Source of the DNA: Actinoplanes sichuanensis | Lineage (GTDB): Bacteria; Actinomycetota; Actinomycetes; Mycobacteriales; Micromonosporaceae | DNA length: 64,000 nucleotides | NCBI RefSeq assembly: GCF_033097365.1 | Contig: NZ_AP028461.1 | Span: 11,249,501 to 11,313,500 of the forward strand | Reading direction: 5' to 3' | Shown: positions 17,481 through 25,423 of the stretch, one piece after another | How the letters are laid out: each line of letters opens with the position of its first letter | How positions within the stretch are numbered: position 1 is the first letter of the stretch | The notes under the pieces: generated by a model | What the model was told of the DNA's origin: nothing | What the model saw: the letters and a program-made list of their open reading frames with translations, nothing else | Databases searched by the model: none | Translations under genes and position numbers: made by a program

Positions 17481-18863
17481 TCAGCTACCGGCCGCCAGCA
17501 GCTGGTTGACCTTCTCCTCAGCGGTCTTGAGCAGGCTGTCGACGTTCGCGTTCGGGTCGGTCAGGACACCCGACATCGCCGAGTCGAGGATCGCGTAGAT
17601 CGCCTGGGCGTCCCGCGGCTCACCCACGATCGGCAGCTGCTTCGCCTCGAACAGCGCGAAGTTCTCCACCGGCACGTTCGCGTTCGCCTTGCGCAGGTCG
17701 AACTCCTGCTTCTGCGCCTCGGTGCCGTTCGCGAACAGCAGCGGCTGGGGCAGGCCGACCGGGTAGTTCTGCGGCTTGGCCCGCACGTAGTCGAACTGGC
17801 CCTTACCGGGGGTGAGCTTCTGGTAGGCGATCCACTTCAGGCCCGCCTCGACCTGCTCCTTGGTGAGGTCCTTCTTGAAGAAGTAGCCCTCGCCACCACC
17901 GAGCGTGCCCTTCGCCAGGTCGGTCTGACCCGGCAGCGGAGCGACCGCCCAGTCCTCGAACTTGCCCTTGAACTGGCTGACGATCGCCTGGGTGGTGTCC
18001 GGCGCGCCGATGAACATGCCGACCTTGCCTGCGGCGGCATTGGTCAGCAGGTCGCCCCACTGCAGCAGCTGGCGGGCGCCCATCGAGTTGTCGCCGTACC
18101 GCATGTCCTTGAGGTTCTGCAGGACCTGCTTGCCCTCGGCGGTGTTGAAGGCGGCCTTCTTGCCGTCCTCGGAAAGGACCCGACCGCCCTGCGAGTAGAG
18201 CAGCGAGGTGAAGTGCCAGCCACCGGTGTTCCCGGCGCTGTACTCCGCGTAACCGGCCACGCTGCTGTCGGCGGCGGTGATCTTCTTGGCCGCCTCGCGC
18301 ACCTCGGCCCAGGTCTTGGGCGGGTTGGCGGCGTCCAGGCCGGCCTTCGCGAAGAGGGTCTTGTTATAGACCAGACCCATCGAATAATTCTTCACCGGTA
18401 CGCCGTAGAGCTTGCCGCCATCGGTGAAGACCTCCTTCAGCGCCGGGTCGACGCTGTCCCAGGTCGAGATGGTGTCCTTGCTGACGTACTGGGTGATGTC
18501 CAGCGCCTGACCCGAGTCCAGCACCTGCTGAAGGTCGGTCATGTAGCCGTAGAAGACGTCGGTCGTGGTGCCACCGGCCAGGCGTGCGGTGAAGTCCGGC
18601 GGGTTGTTGCACTGCTGACCGACGCTGATGCTCTTGATCACGATGTTCGGGTTCTCGCTCTGGAACGCCTTGACATCGGCGTTCCAGTTGTCGAGCAGCT
18701 CCTTCTGGGCGGCGACCGGCTGGCAGTCGACCGTGATGGTGACCTTGCCGGCGGCGTCGGCCCCGCCGTCGTCGTCACTCTTCGTGGAGCACGCCGTCAG
18801 GCTGAGCCCGAGGCCGGCCACGAGCGCTAGCGCCGCAACCTTCCGGTACTGCGGTACGGACAT
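17481..18863 (-). CDS. Sugar ABC transporter solute-binding lipoprotein
   Basis: A 460-residue extracellular binding protein of family 1. The signal sequence ends with a lipobox, LSLTAC (Cys at about residue 25), so the mature protein is lipid-anchored. The body shows typical SBP_bac_1 features (SENPNIVIKSISVGQQ, GKLYGVPVKNYSMGLVYN). ATG 18863 is chosen over the longer open frame because AAGGG sits eight bases upstream and the signal peptide starts directly after it. It is the first gene of the uptake operon and sits behind a good promoter (18958-18986). Substrate inferred from the linked GH87/GH13 enzymes: oligosaccharides of alpha-glucan. Confidence 0.94.
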   Translation of the reverse strand: MSVPQYRKVAALALVAGLGLSLTACSTKSDDDGGADAAGKVTITVDCQPVAAQKELLDNWNADVKAFQSENPNIVIKSISVGQQCNNPPDFTARLAGGTTTDVFYGYMTDLQQVLDSGQALDITQYVSKDTISTWDSVDPALKEVFTDGGKLYGVPVKNYSMGLVYNKTLFAKAGLDAANPPKTWAEVREAAKKITAADSSVAGYAEYSAGNTGGWHFTSLLYSQGGRVLSEDGKKAAFNTAEGKQVLQNLKDMRYGDNSMGARQLLQWGDLLTNAAAGKVGMFIGAPDTTQAIVSQFKGKFEDWAVAPLPGQTDLAKGTLGGGEGYFFKKDLTKEQVEAGLKWIAYQKLTPGKGQFDYVRAKPQNYPVGLPQPLLFANGTEAQKQEFDLRKANANVPVENFALFEAKQLPIVGEPRDAQAIYAILDSAMSGVLTDPNANVDSLLKTAEEKVNQLLAAGS

Positions 18864-18918
18864 CTGTCCATCCCTTCGGGAACGGGTTATCCATGGCCAT
18901 CGCTGAATCGCGTTGTCG

Positions 18919-18949
18919 TCACTACGGTCAGGACTGTTTCCCGTAGTGA
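18919..18949. promoter_or_regulatory. Inverted repeat in the leader of the sugar-uptake operon
   Basis: TCACTACGG (18919-18927) and CCGTAGTGA (18941-18949) form a perfect 9-bp inverted repeat with a 13-bp spacer, just downstream of the promoter at 18958-18986. A third, looser half-site (ACTGTAACTACGG) overlaps the -10 region. It is a candidate operator for the neighbouring LacI regulator or another factor. Confidence 0.45.
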
Positions 18950-18957
18950 GTGGAGTC

Positions 18958-18986
18958 ACTGTAACTACGGGGCCATGTTGCCGCAA
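18958..18986 (-). promoter_or_regulatory. Promoter of the sugar-uptake operon
   Basis: On the minus strand TTGCGG (18981-18986), a 17-bp spacer and TACAGT (18958-18963) match a housekeeping sigma promoter, about 95 bp before the binding-protein start. The -35 overlaps the small palindrome TTGCCGCAA (18978-18986), whose TTGC/GCAA half-sites are typical of LacI-family operators. Confidence 0.5.
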
Positions 18987-19054
18987 GGTTTCGATCGTGC
19001 TCTGAAAAAACACGACTGTGCCTTGTTGTTTTGTGCACGTGTCTGTTTTGGGCA

Positions 19055-19083
19055 CAAAAAAGCCGGCCCCTTTCGGGGCCGGC
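19055..19083 (-). terminator. Rho-independent terminator of the LacI gene
   Basis: On the minus strand GCCGGCCCC, loop GAAA and GGGGCCGGC (19062-19083) are followed by six T residues (19056-19061). This is the most canonical intrinsic terminator in the window, 17 bp after the regulator stop codon. Confidence 0.9.
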
Positions 19084-19099
19084 GACTATTTGTCGGTTT

Positions 19100-20092
19100 C
19101 TACCTTCGTACCGGAGCGGTCGAGCCGCGGACCACCAGCTCCGGCTCGAACAGCAGCTCGTCGGAGAACTCACGGGCCTCGTCGATCTGGCTGACCAGCA
19201 GGTCCACCGCGGCCTGGCCCATCGTCTCGATCGGCTGCCGGACCGTGGTCAGCGGCGGATCGGTGCAGGTCATGAACGCGGAATCGTCGAAACCGACCAC
19301 CGAGACGTCGGCCGGCACCGCCTTACCGAGCCGGCGGGCCGCCCGGATCGCGCCCAGGGCGAGCACGTCGCTGGCGCAGATGATGCCGGTCACGCCGCGT
19401 TCCAGCAGCTTGGTGGCGGCCACCCGGGCGCCCTCCATGGAGAAGCTGGAACGCTCCACCTCGGCCTCGGTGTCGGCCGCCTGGATCATCGCGAGCAGCT
19501 TGCGGCGCGACGGGATGTGCCCCTCCGGGCCGAGCACCATGCCGATCCGATCGTGCCCGAGCGACCGCAGATGCCCATACGCCTGCTCGACGGCCACCGC
19601 GTCGTCGGTCGACACCCGGGGGAAGCCCAGCTCGTCCACACCCGCGTTGACCAGCACCACCGGCAGCCCGCGCTCGGTCAGCCGCAGGTAGTGCTCGTGC
19701 GAGGCGTCGGCCAGCGCATACGACCCGCCGGCGAAGATCACACCGCTGACCTGATGGTCCAGCAGCATCTCCACGTAGTCGGACTCGGGCACGCCGCCGA
19801 TCGTGCGGGCGCACAGCGCCGGGGTGAACCCGCGCTGCGCCAGGGAGCTGGTCACCACCTCGGCCAGCGCCGGGAAGATCGGGTTCTGCAGCTCGGGCAG
19901 CACCAGCCCGACGAGCCGGGCCCGCTCGCCGCGCAGTTTCGTCGGTCGCTCGTAGCCGAGCACGTCCAGCGCGGTGAGCACCGATGTGCGGGTGGCCTCC
20001 GAGACGCCGCTGCGTCCGTTGAGCACCCGGCTGACGGTCGCCTCGCTGACCCCGGCCTTCTTCGCCACCTCGGCGAGTCGTTTGGTCACCAC
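19100..20092 (-). CDS. LacI-family transcriptional regulator
   Basis: A 330-residue LacI/GalR regulator. The N-terminal helix-turn-helix is VAKKAGVSEATVSRVLNG and the hinge helix follows near residue 50; residues about 60-330 form the periplasmic-binding-protein-like effector domain (VGLVLPELQNPIFPAL ... VVGFDDSAFMTCTDPPLTTV). The start is GTG 20092 (GTGGTG, the second GTG is also possible). It lies upstream of, and on the same strand as, the uptake and glucanase genes but has its own terminator, so it is most likely their local repressor with a gluco-oligosaccharide as inducer. Candidate operators are at 18919-18986 and 20104-20129. Confidence 0.93.
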   Translation of the reverse strand: MVTKRLAEVAKKAGVSEATVSRVLNGRSGVSEATRTSVLTALDVLGYERPTKLRGERARLVGLVLPELQNPIFPALAEVVTSSLAQRGFTPALCARTIGGVPESDYVEMLLDHQVSGVIFAGGSYALADASHEHYLRLTERGLPVVLVNAGVDELGFPRVSTDDAVAVEQAYGHLRSLGHDRIGMVLGPEGHIPSRRKLLAMIQAADTEAEVERSSFSMEGARVAATKLLERGVTGIICASDVLALGAIRAARRLGKAVPADVSVVGFDDSAFMTCTDPPLTTVRQPIETMGQAAVDLLVSQIDEAREFSDELLFEPELVVRGSTAPVRR

Positions 20093-20103
20093 GGAATCCT
20101 ACG

Positions 20104-20129
20104 TCAGTTTCTTGCAAAAACAGAACTGA
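20104..20129. promoter_or_regulatory. Candidate autoregulatory LacI operator
   Basis: TCAGTT (20104-20109) and AACTGA (20124-20129) flank TCTTGCAAAAACAG; the centre contains TTGCAA. It lies 12 bp before the LacI start codon, which suits autoregulation. The remaining sequence up to 20401, a 309-bp divergent gap, shows no other gene or clear hairpin. Confidence 0.4.
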
Positions 20130-20401
20130 GGTTAGCTGTCGCTTTGCGCTCACTTGCGAAGGCGCTGACGGGTCCGACGCCCCTTGGTGAGCATATTTCA
20201 CGCGGCGTGGTGATGGTCGAGGTCGTGAAGCGGTTAAGTCATCGCTCTGCGCGACGCAACGCACGTCAGCACTTTCCAGCCGGTTTCATTCACGGAGGCC
20301 TCTTCTGCCACGTGTCGCCGCCGTCATCGCCTTGCTGTCGGCCGCCGCGTTCCACCGTCGCGGCTCGGCGGGGTGGTGCGGGCGCCGGGCAGGATGGGGC
20401 C

Positions 20402-22012
20402 ATGGGTGAGACTCCGCTGTGGCAGCTGTTTCGGGACGCCGGTGAGCCTGGCGCGAGCGAGGCCGTGGACCTGTTGGCCGGCCGACTGGCCCGGATCGGC
20501 GCCGATCCGGTGCTCGAGGGCGTGGCGACCACCGGCGAACGGCTGGAGATGCTGACGCTGATGCCACTCGCCGGCCGCCCCCGCCTGCTGGTCCGCCTGG
20601 ACGAACGGTCACGCGGTGCGGCCTGGCGACTCACCACCCGCTCGTGGCGGGACGGCCGCTGGGTCGCCGAAACTCGGCCGGACGACCCGTGGCACGCCGT
20701 CCGGGACCTGGTGGCGGCCTTCGACTCCGACCCCGCGAGCGCCGGGCCGATCGCCGTGGCGCTCGCGGCCACCGACCCCGACGGCCGCCGCCGGGAACGG
20801 GCGGTCTCCGCGATGGCCGGGCTCCGGCGACCCGAGCACCTGCCGTTCCTGGCGCTGCGCTGCGACGACTGGGTTCCCCGGGTACGTGGAGCGGCCGCCG
20901 AGGCGCTGACCGAGGCCCTGCGGGAACGCCCGGAGCACCAGTTGCGGGTAGCGCTGCCGATGGCGGCCCACCTGTCCGGCCGCCGTCGTGGCGGAATGGC
21001 ACTGCGGATCATCGAGCTGCTGGTCGAGGACGACTTCGCCCGGTACGCCCCGCTGCTCCTGCACGACCGGGACCGACGTGGCCGGCGCCTGGCCTTCACC
21101 GTGGGTCAGAGGCAGGACCGCTGGGCGTACGCCGATCTGATCCGGTTCGCCACCCGCGAACCGGACCCGGCGGTACGGCTGGAAGCGGCCCGTCTCGTCA
21201 CCCGTGCGGCGGTCGACCGGCGGGACGCCGACGCGCTGCGGGAGCTGGCCGGTGTGCGTTTCGTCGCCGTCCGTTCGCTCGCTCTGGCCGGTCTCGCCGA
21301 GCTGGGCCACGACGACGAGGTCGCCGCCACCCTGACCGATCCGGCCCCACTGATCAGGGCCTTCGCGCGTAGCCGGGCCACTCGCCCGGCGGAGCGTTAC
21401 CGCATGCTCCTCTCCTCCGATCAGATCCCGCCGGACTCCCCGGTGGACGTCGTCTGCGGGGCGATCCTCGGTCTCGCCGAGATGGGCGACCGCCGGGACG
21501 CGCCGTTGCTCCACCCGTTCCTGAGGCATCGCGCACCCCGCCTCCGGGCCGCGGCGGTGCGGGGTCTCGTCCTACTCGACTCCGTTCCGATCGAGGAGAC
21601 CGTGCCGTTGCTCACCGATCCGCACCGCCACGTCGTCCGGGAGGCTTCGATCGCCCTGCGGACCTACCCCCGTCGGCTGCCCGCGGAACTGCCCTGGACG
21701 CTGCTGGCCGATCCACGACCGGAGGTCCGCCTCGGCGGCTTCCGTCTGCTCACGGCCCACCACCCGATCGTCCGGCTGACAGCAGCCCTCACTCTCGCGG
21801 TCGACCCGGACGCGGTACTGGCCCATCGAGGCCGGATGGCGGCGGTCGGCCTGATCTTCGTCCTCGCCGACCGCTTCCTCGAGCCAGCGCCTCCGTCAGG
21901 TGTCGACCGGGAGCATGTGGCGATTCTGCCCGCCCTCCTGGAGCAGGCCCGCCCCCGACTCGGCCGGCATGACGCCCGTCTTCGTGCCGTCTTGACGCGG
22001 TGGCCGGTCTGA
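20402..22012 (+). CDS. HEAT-repeat-like protein
   Basis: A 536-residue soluble protein of unknown function. From about residue 110 it is built of degenerate two-helix units (RRERAVSAMAGLRRPEHLPF, VRGAAAEALTEALRE, VRLEAARLVTRAAV, LRAAAVRGLVLLD), the look of HEAT or PBS-lyase-like alpha-solenoid repeats, usually protein-interaction scaffolds. The first 100 residues are not repeat-like. ATG 20402 begins MGETPLWQLFRDAGEP; the frame is open far upstream but without support. The stop codon lies inside a 69-bp tandem duplication (21962-22099). It stands divergent from the LacI gene and shows no partner. Confidence 0.75.
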   Translation: MGETPLWQLFRDAGEPGASEAVDLLAGRLARIGADPVLEGVATTGERLEMLTLMPLAGRPRLLVRLDERSRGAAWRLTTRSWRDGRWVAETRPDDPWHAVRDLVAAFDSDPASAGPIAVALAATDPDGRRRERAVSAMAGLRRPEHLPFLALRCDDWVPRVRGAAAEALTEALRERPEHQLRVALPMAAHLSGRRRGGMALRIIELLVEDDFARYAPLLLHDRDRRGRRLAFTVGQRQDRWAYADLIRFATREPDPAVRLEAARLVTRAAVDRRDADALRELAGVRFVAVRSLALAGLAELGHDDEVAATLTDPAPLIRAFARSRATRPAERYRMLLSSDQIPPDSPVDVVCGAILGLAEMGDRRDAPLLHPFLRHRAPRLRAAAVRGLVLLDSVPIEETVPLLTDPHRHVVREASIALRTYPRRLPAELPWTLLADPRPEVRLGGFRLLTAHHPIVRLTAALTLAVDPDAVLAHRGRMAAVGLIFVLADRFLEPAPPSGVDREHVAILPALLEQARPRLGRHDARLRAVLTRWPV

Positions 22013-22099
22013 CTCCGTTGCGGCGTTTCCGGCCGGCATGATGCCTGTCTTCGTGCCGTCCTGACGCGGTGGCCGGTCTGACTCCGTTGCGGCGTTTCC
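21962..22099 (+). repeat. 69-bp tandem duplication spanning a stop codon
   Basis: Two 69-bp copies (21962-22030 and 22031-22099) differ at only a few C/T positions, and a third truncated unit (GGCCGGC) begins at 22100. Copy 1 carries the last 16 codons and TGA of the HEAT-like gene; since 69 is a multiple of three, copy 2 repeats the same frame and stop in the untranslated region. Confidence 0.9.
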
Positions 22100-22267
22100 G
22101 GCCGGCGCCGGTGACCGACAGGCCGCCGGTCGACCGGGAACCCTCGAGCAGCAGAACGCCTTGCCGGACGAAACCGCCGGTTGTGCCGAAATGGCGGAAA
22201 ACGCTCCGCGGCCGGTGGGCGAGATGGGATGTTTTGCGGAGGCCGGTAGAGAGGGGTCGCTGTCACC

Positions 22268-22798
22268 ATGTCCGATTGGGATCAGAATGACGGCTGGTCG
22301 TCGACGGATCAGCAGGGCTGGTCGTCGGGAAGCGGTCAGAGCGACTGGTCCGCCCAGGACCGGCAGCGGGACTCGGTGCACCGGCTCGCCAACGTGAGCA
22401 ACGACATGGCGGCGGCGACCGACGCGGCGGTCCGTGCGGCCGAGACCGCCGTCCAGGTGATCCAGCGGCTGGAGGCGAGCAGCACCGAGATCGGCAAGGT
22501 GGTCCAGCTGATCGCGACGATCGCCAAGCAGACCAACCTGCTCGCCCTGAACGCGACCATCGAGGCGGCCCGGGCCGGCGAGGCGGGCCGGGGCTTCGCC
22601 GTCGTCGCCAGCGAGGTCAAGGACCTGGCGAACGAGACGGCCACCGCGACCAGCGAGATCGGCACCCAGGTCGGCGGCATCCGGGCGGACACCCAGAACG
22701 CGGTCTCCGCGATCGAGGAGATGCAGGGGCTGATCGAGGAACTGGACCGTTGCCAGAAGGTGATCAGCGGGATCGTGGTGGAGCAGCAGGCCGGCTGA
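22268..22798 (+). CDS. Soluble mini methyl-accepting chemotaxis protein signalling domain
   Basis: A 176-residue protein with no membrane segment or HAMP domain. Residues 1-40 are a low-complexity W/S/D/Q-rich tail; residues about 42-176 are a coiled coil carrying the conserved chemoreceptor tip ([20 protein letters not shown], then [17 protein letters not shown]). It contains only the central part of a usual MCP hairpin, so it is about a third of normal receptor length. ATG 22268 follows GAGAGGGG. No chemotaxis genes (cheA, cheW, cheR) are nearby. It may be a cytoplasmic sensor fragment, an interaction partner for another receptor, or a decayed receptor. Confidence 0.8.
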   Translation: MSDWDQNDGWSSTDQQGWSSGSGQSDWSAQDRQRDSVHRLANVSNDMAAATDAAVRAAETAVQVIQRLEASSTEIGKVVQLIATIAKQTNLLALNATIEAARAGEAGRGFAVVASEVKDLANETATATSEIGTQVGGIRADTQNAVSAIEEMQGLIEELDRCQKVISGIVVEQQAG

Positions 22799-22916
22799 GT
22801 TCGACATGCCGTCATGAGTACCGCGGCCGGTGCGGCGACGGCCCGCCCGACTGTGGACGGCCGGGGAATGTGGATAACCTCCGGGGCGGCCGGAGCGGTG
22901 GGGGAGACTGGGCGCC

Positions 22917-23315
22917 ATGGCTCGCAGATCCCCCAAGCCCCGGACCGCCTCTTCCGTGTGCCCGTGCGGGCGTGGTCCGTACCAGAGCTGTTGTGCTCCT
23001 CTGCACGACGGTAAGGCCGCGGCCGATCCGGAATCGTTGATGCGCTCGCGTTTCAGCGCGTATGCGCTGGACAACAGTGATTACGTCCTCCTGACCTGGC
23101 ATCCGGAGACCCGTCCCGCCTCGATCGAGGCCGACCCGTCGCTGCGCTGGACGCGCCTGGAGGTGCTGGAGCACAGCGGCGGTGGCGTGTTCGACGCCGA
23201 GGGGATCGTCGAGTTCCGGGCACACTTCAGCGACGGCGGCCGGCCCGGAGTGATGGCGGAGAAGAGCCGGTTCACCCGGCACGACGGCCGTTGGGTGTAC
23301 TGGGGACCGTTGTGA
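22917..23315 (+). CDS. YchJ-like UPF0225 protein with SEC-C metal-binding motif
   Basis: A 132-residue small protein. The N-terminal SEC-C-like motif CPCGRGPYQSCCAPLH binds zinc in relatives; the rest (SLMRSRFSAYALDNSDYVLL, then TWHPETRP and SRFTRHDGRWVYWGP) is the NTF2-like YchJ domain. The length matches the UPF0225 family. ATG 22917. The kynA start follows 27 bp downstream, so it could be read into the kynurenine operon. Biochemical role unknown. Confidence 0.9.
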   Translation: MARRSPKPRTASSVCPCGRGPYQSCCAPLHDGKAAADPESLMRSRFSAYALDNSDYVLLTWHPETRPASIEADPSLRWTRLEVLEHSGGGVFDAEGIVEFRAHFSDGGRPGVMAEKSRFTRHDGRWVYWGPL

Positions 23316-23342
23316 TGTGCTGGAAGGGGAGGTGGGTTCGTC

Positions 23343-24194
23343 ATGTCGGCAGAGCGGCCGCTTGAGGACGGCATCGTCAGGGACTTCAAGGTCAATCTCT
23401 CGTACGGGGCATATCTGCGCCTGGACGACATCCTGGGCGCGCAGCACCCGGTCAGTGTGCCTGAGCACCACGACGAGCTGCTGTTCATCGTGCAGCACCA
23501 GACGTCCGAGCTGTGGCTGAAACTGATGGTCCACGAGCTGCGGGCGGTGCAGCAGTATCTGGCCACGGACGAGTTGCGGCCGGCGCTCAAGGGCCTGGCC
23601 CGGGTCAAACACATCCAGCGCACGCTGACCGAGCAGTGGTCGGTGCTGGCCACCCTGACCCCGACGGAGTATGCGGAGTTCCGCTCCTTCCTGGGCACGT
23701 CGTCAGGGTTCCAGTCGTTCCAGTACCGAGCGGTCGAGTTCCTCCTCGGCAACAAGAACCGGGACATGCTCCAGATCTTCGACGACCAGCCGGGCGCGCG
23801 GGCACTGCTCGAGGACACCCTGGCCACGCCGAGCGTCTACGACGAGTTCCTGCACTTCCTGGCCCGGCGTGGGCATCCGGTGCCGCACGCGATCCTGGAC
23901 CGGGACGTCACCGCGGCGTACGAGTACCACGCCGACCTGGTGCCGGTCTTCCAGGAGATCTACGAGAAGGCGGAACAGAACTGGGACGTCTACGAGGCCT
24001 GTGAGGAGCTCGTCGACCTGGAGGAGAACTTCCAGTTGTGGCGGTTCCGGCACCTCAAGACGGTGGAGCGGACGATCGGCTTCAAACGCGGCACCGGCGG
24101 CTCCAGCGGGGTCTCCTTCCTGCGGGCGGCGCTCGATCTGACATTCTTCCCCGAGCTCTACGCCGTCCGGACCGAGATCGGGGTGCCCCGTTGA
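23343..24194 (+). CDS. kynA: Tryptophan 2,3-dioxygenase
   Basis: A 283-residue haem dioxygenase that opens the indole ring of L-tryptophan to N-formylkynurenine. Diagnostic stretches are [36 protein letters not shown] and [20 protein letters not shown]; the axial haem His is in the [10 protein letters not shown] region. Length is typical for bacterial TDO. It is the first gene of an operon: its stop TGA overlaps the TTG start of kynU. Spacing to the YchJ-like gene is 27 bp, with GGAAGGGGAGGTG before the ATG. Confidence 0.97.
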   Translation: MSAERPLEDGIVRDFKVNLSYGAYLRLDDILGAQHPVSVPEHHDELLFIVQHQTSELWLKLMVHELRAVQQYLATDELRPALKGLARVKHIQRTLTEQWSVLATLTPTEYAEFRSFLGTSSGFQSFQYRAVEFLLGNKNRDMLQIFDDQPGARALLEDTLATPSVYDEFLHFLARRGHPVPHAILDRDVTAAYEYHADLVPVFQEIYEKAEQNWDVYEACEELVDLEENFQLWRFRHLKTVERTIGFKRGTGGSSGVSFLRAALDLTFFPELYAVRTEIGVPR

Positions 24195-25423
24195 CCCAAG
24201 ACCTGCCCGCCCGCGCCGCCGCCCTGGATGCGACCGATCCCCTCGCGGAGCTGCGGGCCCGGTTCATCACCCCGCCGCCGGCCGAGCTGCTCTCCTACCT
24301 CGACGGAAACTCGCTGGGCCGCCCGCTGGAGGCGACCGCACAGCTGGTCGACTCGTTCATCCGTGAGCAGTGGGGCGGCCGGCTGATCCGCGGCTGGGAC
24401 GAGGGCTGGCTGGAGTGGCCACTGACCCTCGGCGACCGGCTCGGGTCGATTGCGCTCGGCGCCGGCCCCGGACAGACCGTGATCGCCGATTCGACGACGG
24501 TGCTGATCTACAAGCTGGCGCGGGCCGCGGTCGACGCCCGTCCCGGCCGCCGGACCGTCGTGCTCGACACCGACAACTTCCCCACCGATCGGTATGTGTT
24601 GGAGGGCATCGCCGCCGAGCGAGGGCTGCGCCTGGTGTGGATCGAGACCGATCCGGCCGCCGGGATCACGCCGGAGCAGGTGGCCGAGGTGGTCGACGAC
24701 GACACCGCTCTGGTGCTGTTCAGCCACGTCGCCTACCGGTCGGGCTGGCTCGCCGACGTCGCCGCGATCAACCGGGTCGCGCACGCGGTCGGGGCACTGA
24801 CCATGTGGGACCTCTGCCACTCGGCCGGTTCGGTGCCGGTCGAGCTGGACGAGTGGGGCGTCGATCTGGCCGTCGGCTGTACCTACAAGTATCTGAACGG
24901 CGGGCCCGGCGCGCCGGCCTTCGCCTATCTGCGCAGCGAGCTCCAGGGCGAGCTGCGGCAGCCGATCCAGGGCTGGATGGGGCATCGGGCGGCGTTCGAG
25001 ATGGGGCCCGGCTATGAGGCCGCGGCCGGGATCCGGGCGCTGCTCAGCGGGACGCCGCCGATCCTGGCGATGGTGCCGTTGCAGGCCAACCTGGACATGC
25101 TGGAGTCGGCCGGGATCGCCGCGGTGCGGGCCAAGTCGCTCCTGCTCACCGGCTATGTACTGGATCTCGCCGACGAGTGGCTAGCGCCGTACGGGGTGGT
25201 CGTAGCCGGCCCGCGGGAGCCGGCACAGCGCGGCGGGCACGTGACGCTGCGGCGGGAAGGGTTCAAGGAGTTCCTGGAACCGTTGTGGGACAGCGGGGTG
25301 ATTCCGGATTACCGGCGGCCGGACGGCCTGCGGATCGGGCCCGCGCCGCTGAGCACCAGTTTCGGCGAGGTGTGCCAGGGGCTCACGCTCCTACGCGAAC
25401 TGCTGGAGAAGAGCAGCCGGTGA
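24191..25423 (+). CDS. kynU: Kynureninase
   Basis: A 410-residue PLP enzyme cleaving kynurenine to anthranilate and alanine. Recognisable parts are [10 protein letters not shown], the PLP-binding region with [23 protein letters not shown] and the Schiff-base Lys233 in [11 protein letters not shown]. The start is TTG 24191, overlapping the kynA stop as TTGA, which implies translational coupling; it adds only a short N-terminus before [11 protein letters not shown]. With kynA it gives the tryptophan-to-anthranilate route; the formamidase needed between them is not a recognised family member here. Confidence 0.97.
   Translation: MTQDLPARAAALDATDPLAELRARFITPPPAELLSYLDGNSLGRPLEATAQLVDSFIREQWGGRLIRGWDEGWLEWPLTLGDRLGSIALGAGPGQTVIADSTTVLIYKLARAAVDARPGRRTVVLDTDNFPTDRYVLEGIAAERGLRLVWIETDPAAGITPEQVAEVVDDDTALVLFSHVAYRSGWLADVAAINRVAHAVGALTMWDLCHSAGSVPVELDEWGVDLAVGCTYKYLNGGPGAPAFAYLRSELQGELRQPIQGWMGHRAAFEMGPGYEAAAGIRALLSGTPPILAMVPLQANLDMLESAGIAAVRAKSLLLTGYVLDLADEWLAPYGVVVAGPREPAQRGGHVTLRREGFKEFLEPLWDSGVIPDYRRPDGLRIGPAPLSTSFGEVCQGLTLLRELLEKSSR

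Noticed and set aside
19031..20401. N-terminal extension of the HEAT-like frame
   Set aside because: It runs through the LacI gene and its terminator on the opposite strand, and the translation is low complexity; ATG 20402 is the sensible start.
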